DNA from: CAZLFQ01 sp964625465
GTDB lineage: Bacteria > Pseudomonadota > Alphaproteobacteria > Rickettsiales > Midichloriaceae
Direction: 5' to 3'
Assembly (NCBI GenBank): GCA_964625465.1
Contig: CAZVFD010000004.1
Location: 24,111-88,110, forward strand
DNA length: 64,000 nt
In this document: positions 9,458-17,265 of the stretch, in pieces
Numbering within the stretch: the first letter of the stretch is position 1
How the letters are laid out: every line of letters starts with the position of its first letter
Translations under genes and position numbers: made by a program
The notes under the pieces: model-generated
The model's input: only the letters and a program-made list of their open reading frames with translations
Database searches by the model: none
What the model was told of the DNA's origin: nothing

Positions 9458-9734
9458 CCTTTTCTTCTACTTTAATTTGCGGCATTATCTTTGATAAGTC
9501 ATAAACGCGTTGGTGATTCCCATCCATATCGACGATCACATCGACAACATTTTTTTCAGCCTCAACTTCATTGATAGCCGCATTTAAATATTTTACGTAA
9601 TCGTTATAGTAATCTTTGATTTTGCTAATGACTTGACTGATTGATTTTAGAAAAAATACCATGTCTTTAGGCCCTAAAACTAGTAGGGCAATAAGTCCAA
9701 CTAAACCTAATTCTGGCAGTGAGAAATCAAACAT
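9441..9734 (-). CDS. tatB: Sec-independent protein translocase TatB
   Basis: A 97-residue protein with one N-terminal membrane helix (MFDFSLPELGLVGLIALLVL) followed by the GPKDM hinge and an amphipathic helix, the TatA/TatB layout. The glutamate at position 8 in the membrane helix and the early proline fit TatB rather than TatA, as does its overlap with tatC. It acts with TatC as the receptor for twin-arginine signals. First gene of the tatB-tatC-serS-RDD run; a promoter candidate lies 23 bases upstream of the start. Confidence 0.92.
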   Translation of the reverse strand: MFDFSLPELGLVGLIALLVLGPKDMVFFLKSISQVISKIKDYYNDYVKYLNAAINEVEAEKNVVDVIVDMDGNHQRVYDLSKIMPQIKVEEKDAANQ

Positions 9735-9756
9735 CTAAACCTCTGGTAACTACAGT

Positions 9757-9785
9757 AATATAGTCGTTTGCACAAATTTTGTCCA
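9757..9785 (-). promoter_or_regulatory. Candidate sigma-70-type promoter of the tatB operon
   Basis: Read on the minus strand: -35 TGGACA (9780-9785), 17-base spacer, -10 TATATT (9757-9762). Both boxes differ from consensus by one base and point at tatB. Confidence 0.55.
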
Positions 9786-9799
9786 TCATTTAGCCAGCT

Positions 9800-9815
9800 G
9801 TCGATCATAATCGAC
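9800..9815. repeat. Small palindrome between tatB and the ABC exporter
   Basis: GTCGAT, four-base loop CATA, ATCGAC. It is surrounded by more TCGAC motifs (to about 9832) and lies just upstream of the tatB promoter candidate, so it could be an operator or a weak hairpin. Confidence 0.4.
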
Positions 9816-9854
9816 GATTCATAAAGTGTCGACTATACTTGACAACAGATGTAA

Positions 9855-11636
9855 TTATCCTTCCAAAGTATTTGGTATAATCCCTGCAGTCTGCATCTTC
9901 CAAAGCATTGCGTAATAGCCATCTTTGGCTAACAGCTCTTCATGCGCACCATCTTCAACTACTGTACCTTTGTCAAACACAAGGATTCTATCTACAGACT
10001 GCAGTGTCGATAATCTATGAGCAATGATGATCGAAGTTTTCTTTTTGAATAAACTTTTAAGGCTAGCTTGAATCTGCCTCTCTGTATATGTGTCAAGAGC
10101 TGAAGTCGCTTCATCAAAGATAATCACATCCGCTTGTTTATAAAGTGCTCTGGCAATTCCAATGCGCTGGCGCTGACCGCCCGATAAGCGCACGCCGCGC
10201 TCACCCACTAAAGTGTCGTACCCCTCTTCAAGACTAGAGATAAAATCATGACAATTTGCCTTAATCGCGGCTTCAATCATCTCAGCATCTGTAGCGTCTT
10301 CAGCACCATATTTTATATTTTCCTTAATAGTCCTATGAAACAAAATTGGTTCTTGTGGTATAAATGAAATATTCTCTCTTAGAGACTTCAGCGTTACCTT
10401 GCTAATGTCTTGCCCGTCAATCTTAATTGAACCGCCATTTAACTCGAACAGTCTAAGCATCAAATGTACAAAAGTTGTTTTACCACTTCCAGAAACACCA
10501 ACTAATCCAATTTTCTGCCCACCTTTAATCGTGATTGATTTTTCTTTAAAAACGTTATCGTTGTTTTTATAGTCAAAAGTGACTTTACAAAATTCAATCT
10601 TGCCCTTTTTAACTTCTAATTCTGATGCATTTATTGCATCTTTGATTTCAATAGGATCTTTCACAACTCGGAGTGCTTGCTTAACAACACCCAACTCTCT
10701 GAAAAGATATGTCATCTCTGCTGTAGCAGTCCAAAGTAGCACTAGTACATTCAAAGTAGTGTTTAATACAAACACCATATCTCCAATAGATATTCGGTCT
10801 ACTTGCCAGAATCTCACCGTCAAATAAAACAAGCCACTTACACCAAAAAAACCAAGTACGCTTAGTAAAAGCTTTATCTTTTCAATGAAGAACAATGTAA
10901 CACGATTACGATTTCTTTCCTCCGTTTGCGCAATAGAGATGTAATCAACCTCATATCCAAATTTATTATATAACTTTACGTTCAGATTGTTTACTAAAGA
11001 GTCTACGATCTTGCCCAACAATCTAGTTCTAGATTCAGAATGATCTCTAGACAGCAAAGCTGCTTTGGCACAAGCGATAGCACAAATAATGAGATGTAAA
11101 GTTAGCCAGCTAAATAAAACCGACCCTAACGCTAAATCCAAATTAGAAAACAAGTATGCTGAAATTGTAATTGCGAAAATCACAGGCAGCATATTCACAA
11201 AAGTAAAATCTAAAATTATGATTGCGCTGCGTGGCAAATCACCAATTCTATTGGCAATCCCACCAACAAAGTTTCGGGAAAAATAGGAATGTGAGTGATG
11301 GCTGACATAGGCAAAGGTTGTCATTCTTACATTAGTCTCAAAGCGAGGGTAAACATATGAAGTAATAAACCCTTGCAAACGCATCATCAGCTCTACGAAC
11401 AACCAGAAGCAAAGCGCTACTAAAAACAAATTTCTAAGATCCAGGAATACATTGGACTTATCGCCATCAAATTCAGTCAAAGCATCAACTAAACTGCCAG
11501 TAATAAGAGGCCACATTGAACTTGCCAAAGCAACCACAAAAGAACAAAGTGCAAGCACAATAAAGCCACCCGTCTGCTTACGCATAAAATGAGCAAAGAA
11601 TTTCAAGCGATTTGAGGGCAACGTATTAGTGATCAT
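9855..11636 (-). CDS. ABC exporter, fused permease and ATPase (MsbA/multidrug type)
   Basis: A 593-residue half transporter. The N-terminal 320 or so residues hold about six membrane helices of the type IV exporter fold; the C-terminal part is the nucleotide-binding domain with Walker A GVSGSGKTT, a Q-loop (FIPQEPILF), signature LSGGQRQR, Walker B VIIFDEATSALD and the H-loop histidine (IIAHRLSTL). It functions as a homodimer that pumps lipids, peptides or drugs outward; substrate cannot be told from sequence. It is separated from tatB by 120 bases and probably has its own promoter in the 109-base gap shared with the divergent secreted-protein gene. Confidence 0.93.
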   Translation of the reverse strand: MITNTLPSNRLKFFAHFMRKQTGGFIVLALCSFVVALASSMWPLITGSLVDALTEFDGDKSNVFLDLRNLFLVALCFWLFVELMMRLQGFITSYVYPRFETNVRMTTFAYVSHHSHSYFSRNFVGGIANRIGDLPRSAIIILDFTFVNMLPVIFAITISAYLFSNLDLALGSVLFSWLTLHLIICAIACAKAALLSRDHSESRTRLLGKIVDSLVNNLNVKLYNKFGYEVDYISIAQTEERNRNRVTLFFIEKIKLLLSVLGFFGVSGLFYLTVRFWQVDRISIGDMVFVLNTTLNVLVLLWTATAEMTYLFRELGVVKQALRVVKDPIEIKDAINASELEVKKGKIEFCKVTFDYKNNDNVFKEKSITIKGGQKIGLVGVSGSGKTTFVHLMLRLFELNGGSIKIDGQDISKVTLKSLRENISFIPQEPILFHRTIKENIKYGAEDATDAEMIEAAIKANCHDFISSLEEGYDTLVGERGVRLSGGQRQRIGIARALYKQADVIIFDEATSALDTYTERQIQASLKSLFKKKTSIIIAHRLSTLQSVDRILVFDKGTVVEDGAHEELLAKDGYYAMLWKMQTAGIIPNTLEG

Positions 11637-11793
11637 TATACATAGAGTTTAAAACTTTGTTAAATATCGAAATGGACATAGTCATATACAACATATAATC
11701 AGACAAATCAACTAAAAATCAAAAAAATATTGACCCAAAGGCGATTTGACCAATATGATTGTATTATCTAGAGCTAAATGGCCACTTTTTAAG

Positions 11794-12321
11794 ATGTTAC
11801 GACAATTTACTATTATTTTGTGTTTACTAGTAAGTTCTACTGCCTTTGCAGAAAACGCTAGTGATGAGAGTGTGCGTAATTTCCTAACCAAAATCCAAAA
11901 TTTAATGAATAAGAGAGATATCAAAGAAATAGAATCTTTTTATACATACTTTACGGACAGCAGCGCAAGATTTATTAAAAAAAGTTACCTACTTGATAAC
12001 ACAGATAAAAGTAAGATTCTCGCAGAAGAATCACTTAATATGAGTAAGGAAGAGTATATTAATTACATAAAGGAAATCCTCAAACCTTTAAACCAATATG
12101 CTTATAGAATAAATGTTAACAAAATAGATAGAAACGAAGCTGCTGGCATCGCTATAATTAATTATAGCGTTGACGAATATACATTAATTAAGTCAGATAA
12201 AGGCGCAGAAGAGGCAGCATTTATCTCTGCCAACTGCAACATGAATGTTGGACTTGATACTGGTGATGCTGTTATACTCAGCACAAATTGCATTGAAAAA
12301 ATTGTTAAAAAAACAAATTAA
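11794..12321 (+). CDS. Secreted or periplasmic protein of unknown function
   Basis: Starting at ATG 11794 the product is 175 residues and begins with a clear signal peptide (MLRQFTIILCLLVSSTAFA, cleavage after AFA). A start 48 bases upstream (11746) is possible but would bury the signal. The mature part is alpha/beta with two cysteines near the end (ANCN and STNC) that could form a disulfide. The short helical start followed by a mixed domain is reminiscent of NTF2/SnoaL-like folds, but I cannot name a family. Its stop codon shares one base with the start of the next gene, a metalloprotease-like protein, so the pair is probably co-translated. Confidence 0.75.
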   Translation: MLRQFTIILCLLVSSTAFAENASDESVRNFLTKIQNLMNKRDIKEIESFYTYFTDSSARFIKKSYLLDNTDKSKILAEESLNMSKEEYINYIKEILKPLNQYAYRINVNKIDRNEAAGIAIINYSVDEYTLIKSDKGAEEAAFISANCNMNVGLDTGDAVILSTNCIEKIVKKTN

Positions 12322-13106
12322 TGTCATCTATTATACAAACCCTAGATCCTTTTGAGTTGATTAAAGGTAGCACAACTTCAACAGATCCTTACCTCATTAA
12401 TAACTTCTTAGCGGTGATAAAAAAGATATACGCGTATGAGATTTTCAAGCCAATGATGGATCTTGTTTCAACGTTGTGTATGCAGAAACGTTTAGAGTTC
12501 AGACTATCGCCAAAAACCGTTTTCTCACTTGATGAAGGGAATTGTAGAACGGTGGAATCACGAAATGGAAACAAATACTTTGTTATAACTATAAAAAAAA
12601 TAACACCTGATGTAGTCATTCATGAAATCGGACATATGATTGAAAATGAAAGCAATGTCCGTCTCGACGCAACATTTAATCAAGCTATGCTAACTGACAT
12701 TCGTGCTGTTGCCACAAGAAATATATCACTGCAGACCGCAATCAAACAAGTAATGGTGTTACAAGTTTCAAACTATCCAGACAACCAAAAAGGCTCTGAA
12801 TTATTTACAAGATATTTTCAGCTCCTTGCAATGGCGAAAGAAGTTGCAGGATTCTCTGCTGAGTATGCGTACACCGTGCTTGATGTTTATAAAGCTTTTC
12901 CAAACACCATAGATTGGATTTGGGAAAAGTTATACAAACCAATGTTTGCAAGAATAGACCTAAGAATCGCTAAAATTAGTCAGGAATTTATAATTCCAAT
13001 CAACGAAATCAAACACAAGTGGGCAGGTGAAAAAATTGAAACGTTCCACAAATCTGAGAAGAAAGGCAAGTGGTCATCGAATGTAAAATCTATTAAAGAC
13101 CAGTAG
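12321..13106 (+). CDS. Putative zinc metalloprotease-like protein (HEIGH motif)
   Basis: A 261-residue protein with a zincin motif, VVIHEIGHMIEN, giving H101, E102 and H105 of HExxH. The upstream strand (KYFVITIKKITPD) places the motif as in many small zinc peptidases, where the edge strand precedes the active-site helix. A third zinc ligand could be one of several acidic residues downstream (for example E178 or E184 region), not certain. No signal peptide. It overlaps by one base the gene for a secreted protein, suggesting a joint role. The substrate is unknown; it could be a toxin or effector protease. Its 3' end overlaps the opposite-strand gene by 14 bases. Confidence 0.75.
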   Translation: MSSIIQTLDPFELIKGSTTSTDPYLINNFLAVIKKIYAYEIFKPMMDLVSTLCMQKRLEFRLSPKTVFSLDEGNCRTVESRNGNKYFVITIKKITPDVVIHEIGHMIENESNVRLDATFNQAMLTDIRAVATRNISLQTAIKQVMVLQVSNYPDNQKGSELFTRYFQLLAMAKEVAGFSAEYAYTVLDVYKAFPNTIDWIWEKLYKPMFARIDLRIAKISQEFIIPINEIKHKWAGEKIETFHKSEKKGKWSSNVKSIKDQ

Positions 13107-14073
13107 AAACAATTGGCATACCCTCTTCTCTGACCAACCTTGCTTCAAAAGATTCGAGTTTCTTTTCTTGAGACCTTTCAATCAAAACTTTCACAACTTC
13201 ATGTATACAATCGCCTTCTATTTGATTCGGACGTTGTAACGAATGAAGGTCGAAAGTAAATTTAATAGTAAAATCATCTGTTGCTAGGTTATATTCTAAT
13301 GTTTTACCCACATTATTTGTATCTACCAAAACTTTTCCGAACACTTCAATTCCATCTGGAAAGAATTGCAGCAAGTACGGTACTTCAAGTTCGGCAAACA
13401 AATGCCTAATATTTGCATCTCTAGTTCCAGCCACCAAATTCTCTTTTCTTTGAGATGCCTTACCTTGCATAAAGAAGGCGATCAAATGCATCCAATGCCA
13501 AATCTGTTTTTTGGAAAATTTAAGACCTGAATTTTTAGCTGCGTCTTTTGCGGGCATTCCCGTTACAGCTGCTTGCGAGCTCCTAGACTGCTTACCAGCA
13601 TCATCTATATCTTGGGCTGTTACAACAAACCTAAATTCTCTTTCTTGATAATTTGCGATGATGCCACATATCTCTGCCTTATGTTCATCTAGTATTTTAG
13701 AGTCTTCTATTTCAGGCAAAAAGATTTGTAGCGAACCTAAATCCGCATGTCTTCTATGCCTTGTTCCGCCTGGAGTTATAGCTTTTTTAGGCTTTCCCTT
13801 TGGAGACGGACTATAAAACAACCCCGGCCTTGCATTTGGGAGATTACTTAAGGCATACTGCACTCTAATTTTAGTCTCAGGACTGAAAATTCCCTCTGGA
13901 ATAAAAGTAGTAAAACTTCCACTCCCAGGCTCTGCAAAAGGATTCACACTTGAGCCATCCGCCCTGTGCGCAAACTGAAAACGCCTTAGCTTTTTAGGCG
14001 CAACGTCTATAAAATTATCAGGCAAACCCGAAGACATTTCAGCAATATTTCTCTTACTTCTTGTACCTAACAC
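13093..14073 (-). CDS. Unknown protein with possible bba-metal (DNA/RNA non-specific) nuclease domain
   Basis: A 326-residue protein with GTG start at 14073 and a strong ribosome binding site (GGGGGAG, about five bases upstream). Residues 1-110 are basic and probably disordered (KKLRRF, PKGKPKK, RHRRH). Residues 190-221 read WHWMHLIAFF followed by ENLVAGTRDAN, which resembles the H-L-I-A ... N-L-V-x-x-T-x-x-x-N core of EndA-like nucleases (H196 and N212/N221 as the catalytic and metal-binding candidates). The usual D-R-G before the histidine is not present, so activity is uncertain. Such domains are common as toxin tips. Gene stands alone between two divergent or convergent neighbours. Confidence 0.7.
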   Translation of the reverse strand: MLGTRSKRNIAEMSSGLPDNFIDVAPKKLRRFQFAHRADGSSVNPFAEPGSGSFTTFIPEGIFSPETKIRVQYALSNLPNARPGLFYSPSPKGKPKKAITPGGTRHRRHADLGSLQIFLPEIEDSKILDEHKAEICGIIANYQEREFRFVVTAQDIDDAGKQSRSSQAAVTGMPAKDAAKNSGLKFSKKQIWHWMHLIAFFMQGKASQRKENLVAGTRDANIRHLFAELEVPYLLQFFPDGIEVFGKVLVDTNNVGKTLEYNLATDDFTIKFTFDLHSLQRPNQIEGDCIHEVVKVLIERSQEKKLESFEARLVREEGMPIVSTGL

Positions 14074-14288
14074 CCCTACTCCCCCAAGTAATATTATATA
14101 GATTATAACACATTAAGCGGACGCTTTAATAAATGTTTTGTTAAATATTTGTTAAATTCGACACTCCACAAATGGAAATCAATAACTTTCAGCGTTATCC
14201 ATGAAATAAATGCATTATTCATAACATGAAAGACTTGAAAAACAACGATTTGACCACTACAATTACGACTTCATTCAGAGGGAGTAAA

Positions 14289-14948
14289 ATGCACAACAAA
14301 GACAATTCCGTACTTCACCAATTTTTAGCAAGCGCAGAAAAGGAGTTTGAGATGGCTGAGTCGCAAACGGTTTCGCTGACAAAATTGCGCAACATTTTCG
14401 CAAGAGTTGAAGAGACTTGTAAAAACGATAGTGGCACCGCTTTACATTTTGTAGCAGGGCTAGGATTTGCTAGAATTACACGTGCATTGATAAACCATGG
14501 CTATAATATAGATGCTCAAAATAACAAAGGCATTACACCACTTCATATGGCTACTTTATTTGGACATAATACAATCTGTAAATTATTATTAGAGCGCGGC
14601 GCAATGGTAGATTCCATTGACAAAACTGGAAAAACAGCTCTCCATATCGCCACCTATCAGAATAAGGAGGACTTAGTGCGATTATTTTTAAAATTTGGAG
14701 CAAACCAGATGCTTAGAACTCAAGACAATCTTGCTGCCGCTCATATCGCAACCAACATGAATCATACTAACATACGCGACATTTTAAGAGATGACTTCGC
14801 TCAAAAATTCTTTGCGCTTGTTAATCAAGAGGCGATTAAGAAGCTCAACGATCCAACTACGACTAGAGGAGAGATTGACCGATTAAAGAGAGCTGGGTTT
14901 TCATTAGAAGAGGATTTAGAGCCTTGCAATAGCCCCCTTAAATTCTAA
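14289..14948 (+). CDS. Ankyrin-repeat protein
   Basis: About 219 residues from ATG 14289, chosen because a strong GAGGGAG ribosome binding site lies four bases before it; an ATG at 14226 in the same frame has none. Four consecutive ankyrin repeats span the middle: SGTALHFVAG..., GITPLHMATLFGH..., GKTALHIATYQNK... and NLAAAHIATNMNH.... An Arg/Lys-rich helix follows. Ankyrin repeats bind proteins; in Rickettsiales such genes often encode secreted effectors, but no secretion signal can be shown here. Its 3' end overlaps rppH on the other strand by 33 bases. Confidence 0.88.
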   Translation: MHNKDNSVLHQFLASAEKEFEMAESQTVSLTKLRNIFARVEETCKNDSGTALHFVAGLGFARITRALINHGYNIDAQNNKGITPLHMATLFGHNTICKLLLERGAMVDSIDKTGKTALHIATYQNKEDLVRLFLKFGANQMLRTQDNLAAAHIATNMNHTNIRDILRDDFAQKFFALVNQEAIKKLNDPTTTRGEIDRLKRAGFSLEEDLEPCNSPLKF

Positions 14949-15401
14949 GACTAATTTTTGATATAGTTCTTTTTTAAATTCAACTATTACATCTGGAAGA
15001 TCATCTATATTCACCCACTTCCATGTTGTGAATTCGGGGATTTCGGTGAGCAGATTAATTTTCTCGTCACCACCATTCAGCTTCATCAGATACCACATTT
15101 GTTTTTGACCACGATATCTACCGCCCCAAAGTTCTGGGATCAAGTCAACTGGAAGATCATAGTGTATCCAATCTTTTGTTTGAGATATGATTTCCACATC
15201 ATTCGTGCCAACTTCCTCTTTAAGCTCTCTCAATGCAGCCGCCAAAGGCTCTTCGCCTTCATCAATACCACCTTGAGGCATTTGCCACGCATCAGAAAAA
15301 CGGTCGGCTCTCTGCCCTACAAAAACTCTCTTATCCGAGTTAATGAGCATTATGCCGACACCAAGCCTATACTCAGTTGGTAAATTATTGTTTTCAGTCA
15401 T
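14916..15401 (-). CDS. rppH: RNA pyrophosphohydrolase (Nudix)
   Basis: A 161-residue Nudix hydrolase. The Nudix box is GGIDEGEEPLAAALRELKEE followed by VG (near residues 42-64), and the flanking MPQG and the late W-x-x-YDLP motif fit RppH/NudH, which removes pyrophosphate from mRNA 5' ends and starts decay. Length matches the family. It begins two bases after the ssb stop codon on the same strand, so the two are probably one transcript. Confidence 0.93.
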   Translation of the reverse strand: MTENNNLPTEYRLGVGIMLINSDKRVFVGQRADRFSDAWQMPQGGIDEGEEPLAAALRELKEEVGTNDVEIISQTKDWIHYDLPVDLIPELWGGRYRGQKQMWYLMKLNGGDEKINLLTEIPEFTTWKWVNIDDLPDVIVEFKKELYQKLVLEFKGAIARL

Positions 15402-15403
15402 TA

Positions 15404-15865
15404 CTAGAAAGGAATCTCGTCATCAATCTGCTCAGCCACATACTCATCTTTATGTGATTCTAAGTGACTAGGTGATTTCTCAGAGGTATGAGTATCATTA
15501 GCAGAATGTCCGCCACCTTTACTATCAAGCATCACCATTGTTCCTGAATATGCTTGTAGAACAACTTCCGTTGTATATTTTTCTACGCCGTTCTGATCGC
15601 TCCACTTTCTGGTATGTAGAGATCCTTCTAAATAAAGCTTTGAACCTTTGTGTACATAATTTTTAATAATAGTAACAAGTGGTTGCGAAAATATAACAAC
15701 CCTGTGCCATTCAGTACGCTCTTTGCGCTCCCCGCTTTTATCTTTCCAAGATTCAGAAGTTGCTAAAGGAAAGCTTGCTACCTCTCTACCGTCTTGAGTC
15801 GATCTGATTTCTGGATCCTTGCCGACATTTCCAATTAAAGTCACTTTATTTAAACTTCCTGCCAT
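15404..15865 (-). CDS. ssb: Single-stranded DNA-binding protein
   Basis: A 153-residue SSB. The N-terminal 110 residues form the OB fold (SLNKVTLIGNVGKDPEIR, then WHRVVIF and YVHKGSKLYLEG). A flexible hydrophilic linker follows and the protein ends in the acidic tip DDEIPF, the docking site for replication and repair partners such as PriA, HolC and exonucleases. Partner genes priA and holC also lie in this window. A promoter candidate lies upstream. Confidence 0.96.
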   Translation of the reverse strand: MAGSLNKVTLIGNVGKDPEIRSTQDGREVASFPLATSESWKDKSGERKERTEWHRVVIFSQPLVTIIKNYVHKGSKLYLEGSLHTRKWSDQNGVEKYTTEVVLQAYSGTMVMLDSKGGGHSANDTHTSEKSPSHLESHKDEYVAEQIDDEIPF

Positions 15866-15896
15866 ATTCGCCTACTTACACAATTTATTCTCCAGC

Positions 15897-15925
15897 ATTA
15901 GAAACCAGACGTATATATTGGTCAA
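15897..15925 (-). promoter_or_regulatory. Candidate promoter of ssb-rppH
   Basis: Read on the minus strand: -35 TTGACC (15920-15925), 17-base spacer, -10 TCTAAT (15897-15902), about 31 bases before the ssb start. Confidence 0.6.
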
Positions 15926-15979
15926 TTATTTTTTTGTTAATTGGCAATATAATTAATTAACTCATGCAGTAAAACTTAT

Positions 15980-17191
15980 TTATTCAAATTCCGGGCAGGA
16001 ATTTTGACTACAATATTCCTGAATAAATGTAGAAACTAGCAGGTATTGGCCATATTCTGACTGCTCACCTTCAAACCTTCCATTTGGCTCAAGTATCCCA
16101 ATTTCAGGTCGTCCAAGAAGCCTAATAGCGCAATAATCATTATTTGAAGCGAGAATTTCTTTAAAAACTCCTAAATATACCTCAAATTCTTCTATGGACA
16201 TGCCGTCATCATCTTCTTCATCTTCATCACAGTATTTATAGAGAGTGGATTTAAGTGGTATGCCCTCTTCTATAAATCGAGAACTCAACGCACTGTCAAG
16301 ATTTGCTGAATATTGCAAGCACTCATCTTGATTATCATCATTCATACCGAGAGTAGCTAATTCTTTCAGTCTATTAAAATACCAATCAAATTTTCCCTCA
16401 AGTGTTTTAGGGAAGTTTATTATACTTTCCAAACTTCCTAGTTGGGATAAAGAATCCAGTTTGCTATGCAATTGATTGCTACATTGAAGATCTTCTGCAC
16501 AGAAATTTGCAATCTTATTTCCAATTTTTTCTTTTAAATCATTAGGCAATGTTTTTGCTAATAAGTTTCTCTGAAGAAACTCTGCTGGCTCTAAATTAAC
16601 CATATTTTCCGCAGAGATTACTAGGGCAGGTTTAGCTGCACATACCATTCCATACAAGAAATGTTCATAGAAGTTTTGCACAGAAAAAGTTTTATTTTCA
16701 GGAAAAGTACTTATTGCTTCGAATAGATCTCCATTCACTGTTGTTGCATCATGGCTTGAAAAAAAAGAAACTTTTGTACCTACTGGCAAAAGGTGTACTA
16801 GTTCTTGAGCGCCTCTGCCATGACACGCTGTCATTAGTACATCAAATGGTGTTTTAATTGTGCTTGCAAGATACTCAAATAAGCCTTTAGTTGGAATTAC
16901 GATCCCACTTTTGGTTGCTTGAATCACATGCTCTCCTTCATATATGGTTCCATGAGCTTCAATTACAACTAAAGTTCTGGAAAGTGGAGATTGAAAGCAA
17001 TCTTGCAGCAAGGCTTCCTCAATTACAGCGCGATAAATACTGTGCTTGTTTGCATCCAAAAGATCGGTCTCACCATCACCGGCAGCTATTACATTAGGTA
17101 TGCGACTTTCAACAAAGGTTTTTATTTTTTGATCTGTGTCTGGCCCTGTAATCAAAATCGCTGAATTATATATTGAGTTGAAACCTGTCAT
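15980..17191 (-). CDS. Putative caspase-fold (clan CD) cysteine peptidase-like protein
   Basis: A 403-residue protein. Residues 72-81 form a hydrophobic strand ending in His-Gly (LVVIEAHG, H80) and residues 116-125 form a second strand ending in Ala-Cys-His-Gly (DVLMTACHG, C123). A strand-HG then strand-AC pair about 43 residues apart is the catalytic dyad layout of clan CD peptidases (caspases, CHAT, clostripain-like). A further SFFSSHDATT segment follows. The C-terminal 200 residues are helical, with an acidic stretch (DEDEEDDDG) and several cysteines. No signal peptide. No named family recognised; function could be proteolytic signalling, self-processing or effector action (inference). Flanks are unrelated housekeeping genes ssb and murD. 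Confidence 0.75.
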   Translation of the reverse strand: MTGFNSIYNSAILITGPDTDQKIKTFVESRIPNVIAAGDGETDLLDANKHSIYRAVIEEALLQDCFQSPLSRTLVVIEAHGTIYEGEHVIQATKSGIVIPTKGLFEYLASTIKTPFDVLMTACHGRGAQELVHLLPVGTKVSFFSSHDATTVNGDLFEAISTFPENKTFSVQNFYEHFLYGMVCAAKPALVISAENMVNLEPAEFLQRNLLAKTLPNDLKEKIGNKIANFCAEDLQCSNQLHSKLDSLSQLGSLESIINFPKTLEGKFDWYFNRLKELATLGMNDDNQDECLQYSANLDSALSSRFIEEGIPLKSTLYKYCDEDEEDDDGMSIEEFEVYLGVFKEILASNNDYCAIRLLGRPEIGILEPNGRFEGEQSEYGQYLLVSTFIQEYCSQNSCPEFE

Positions 17192-17265
17192 TTACTTGTC
17201 CTATCAATCTTTCTGACTCAATTATAACATACGAATGTTACAACAATATTAAGAGAAATGAAAAT

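Noticed and set aside
9800..9832. Considered the clustered TCGAC motifs as a replication or partition site
   Set aside because: Too short and few; only one clear palindrome, no DnaA-box-like series.
11712..11924. 70-residue minus-strand open frame over the start of the secreted protein
   Set aside because: It overlaps the signal peptide gene antisense and has no ribosome binding site.
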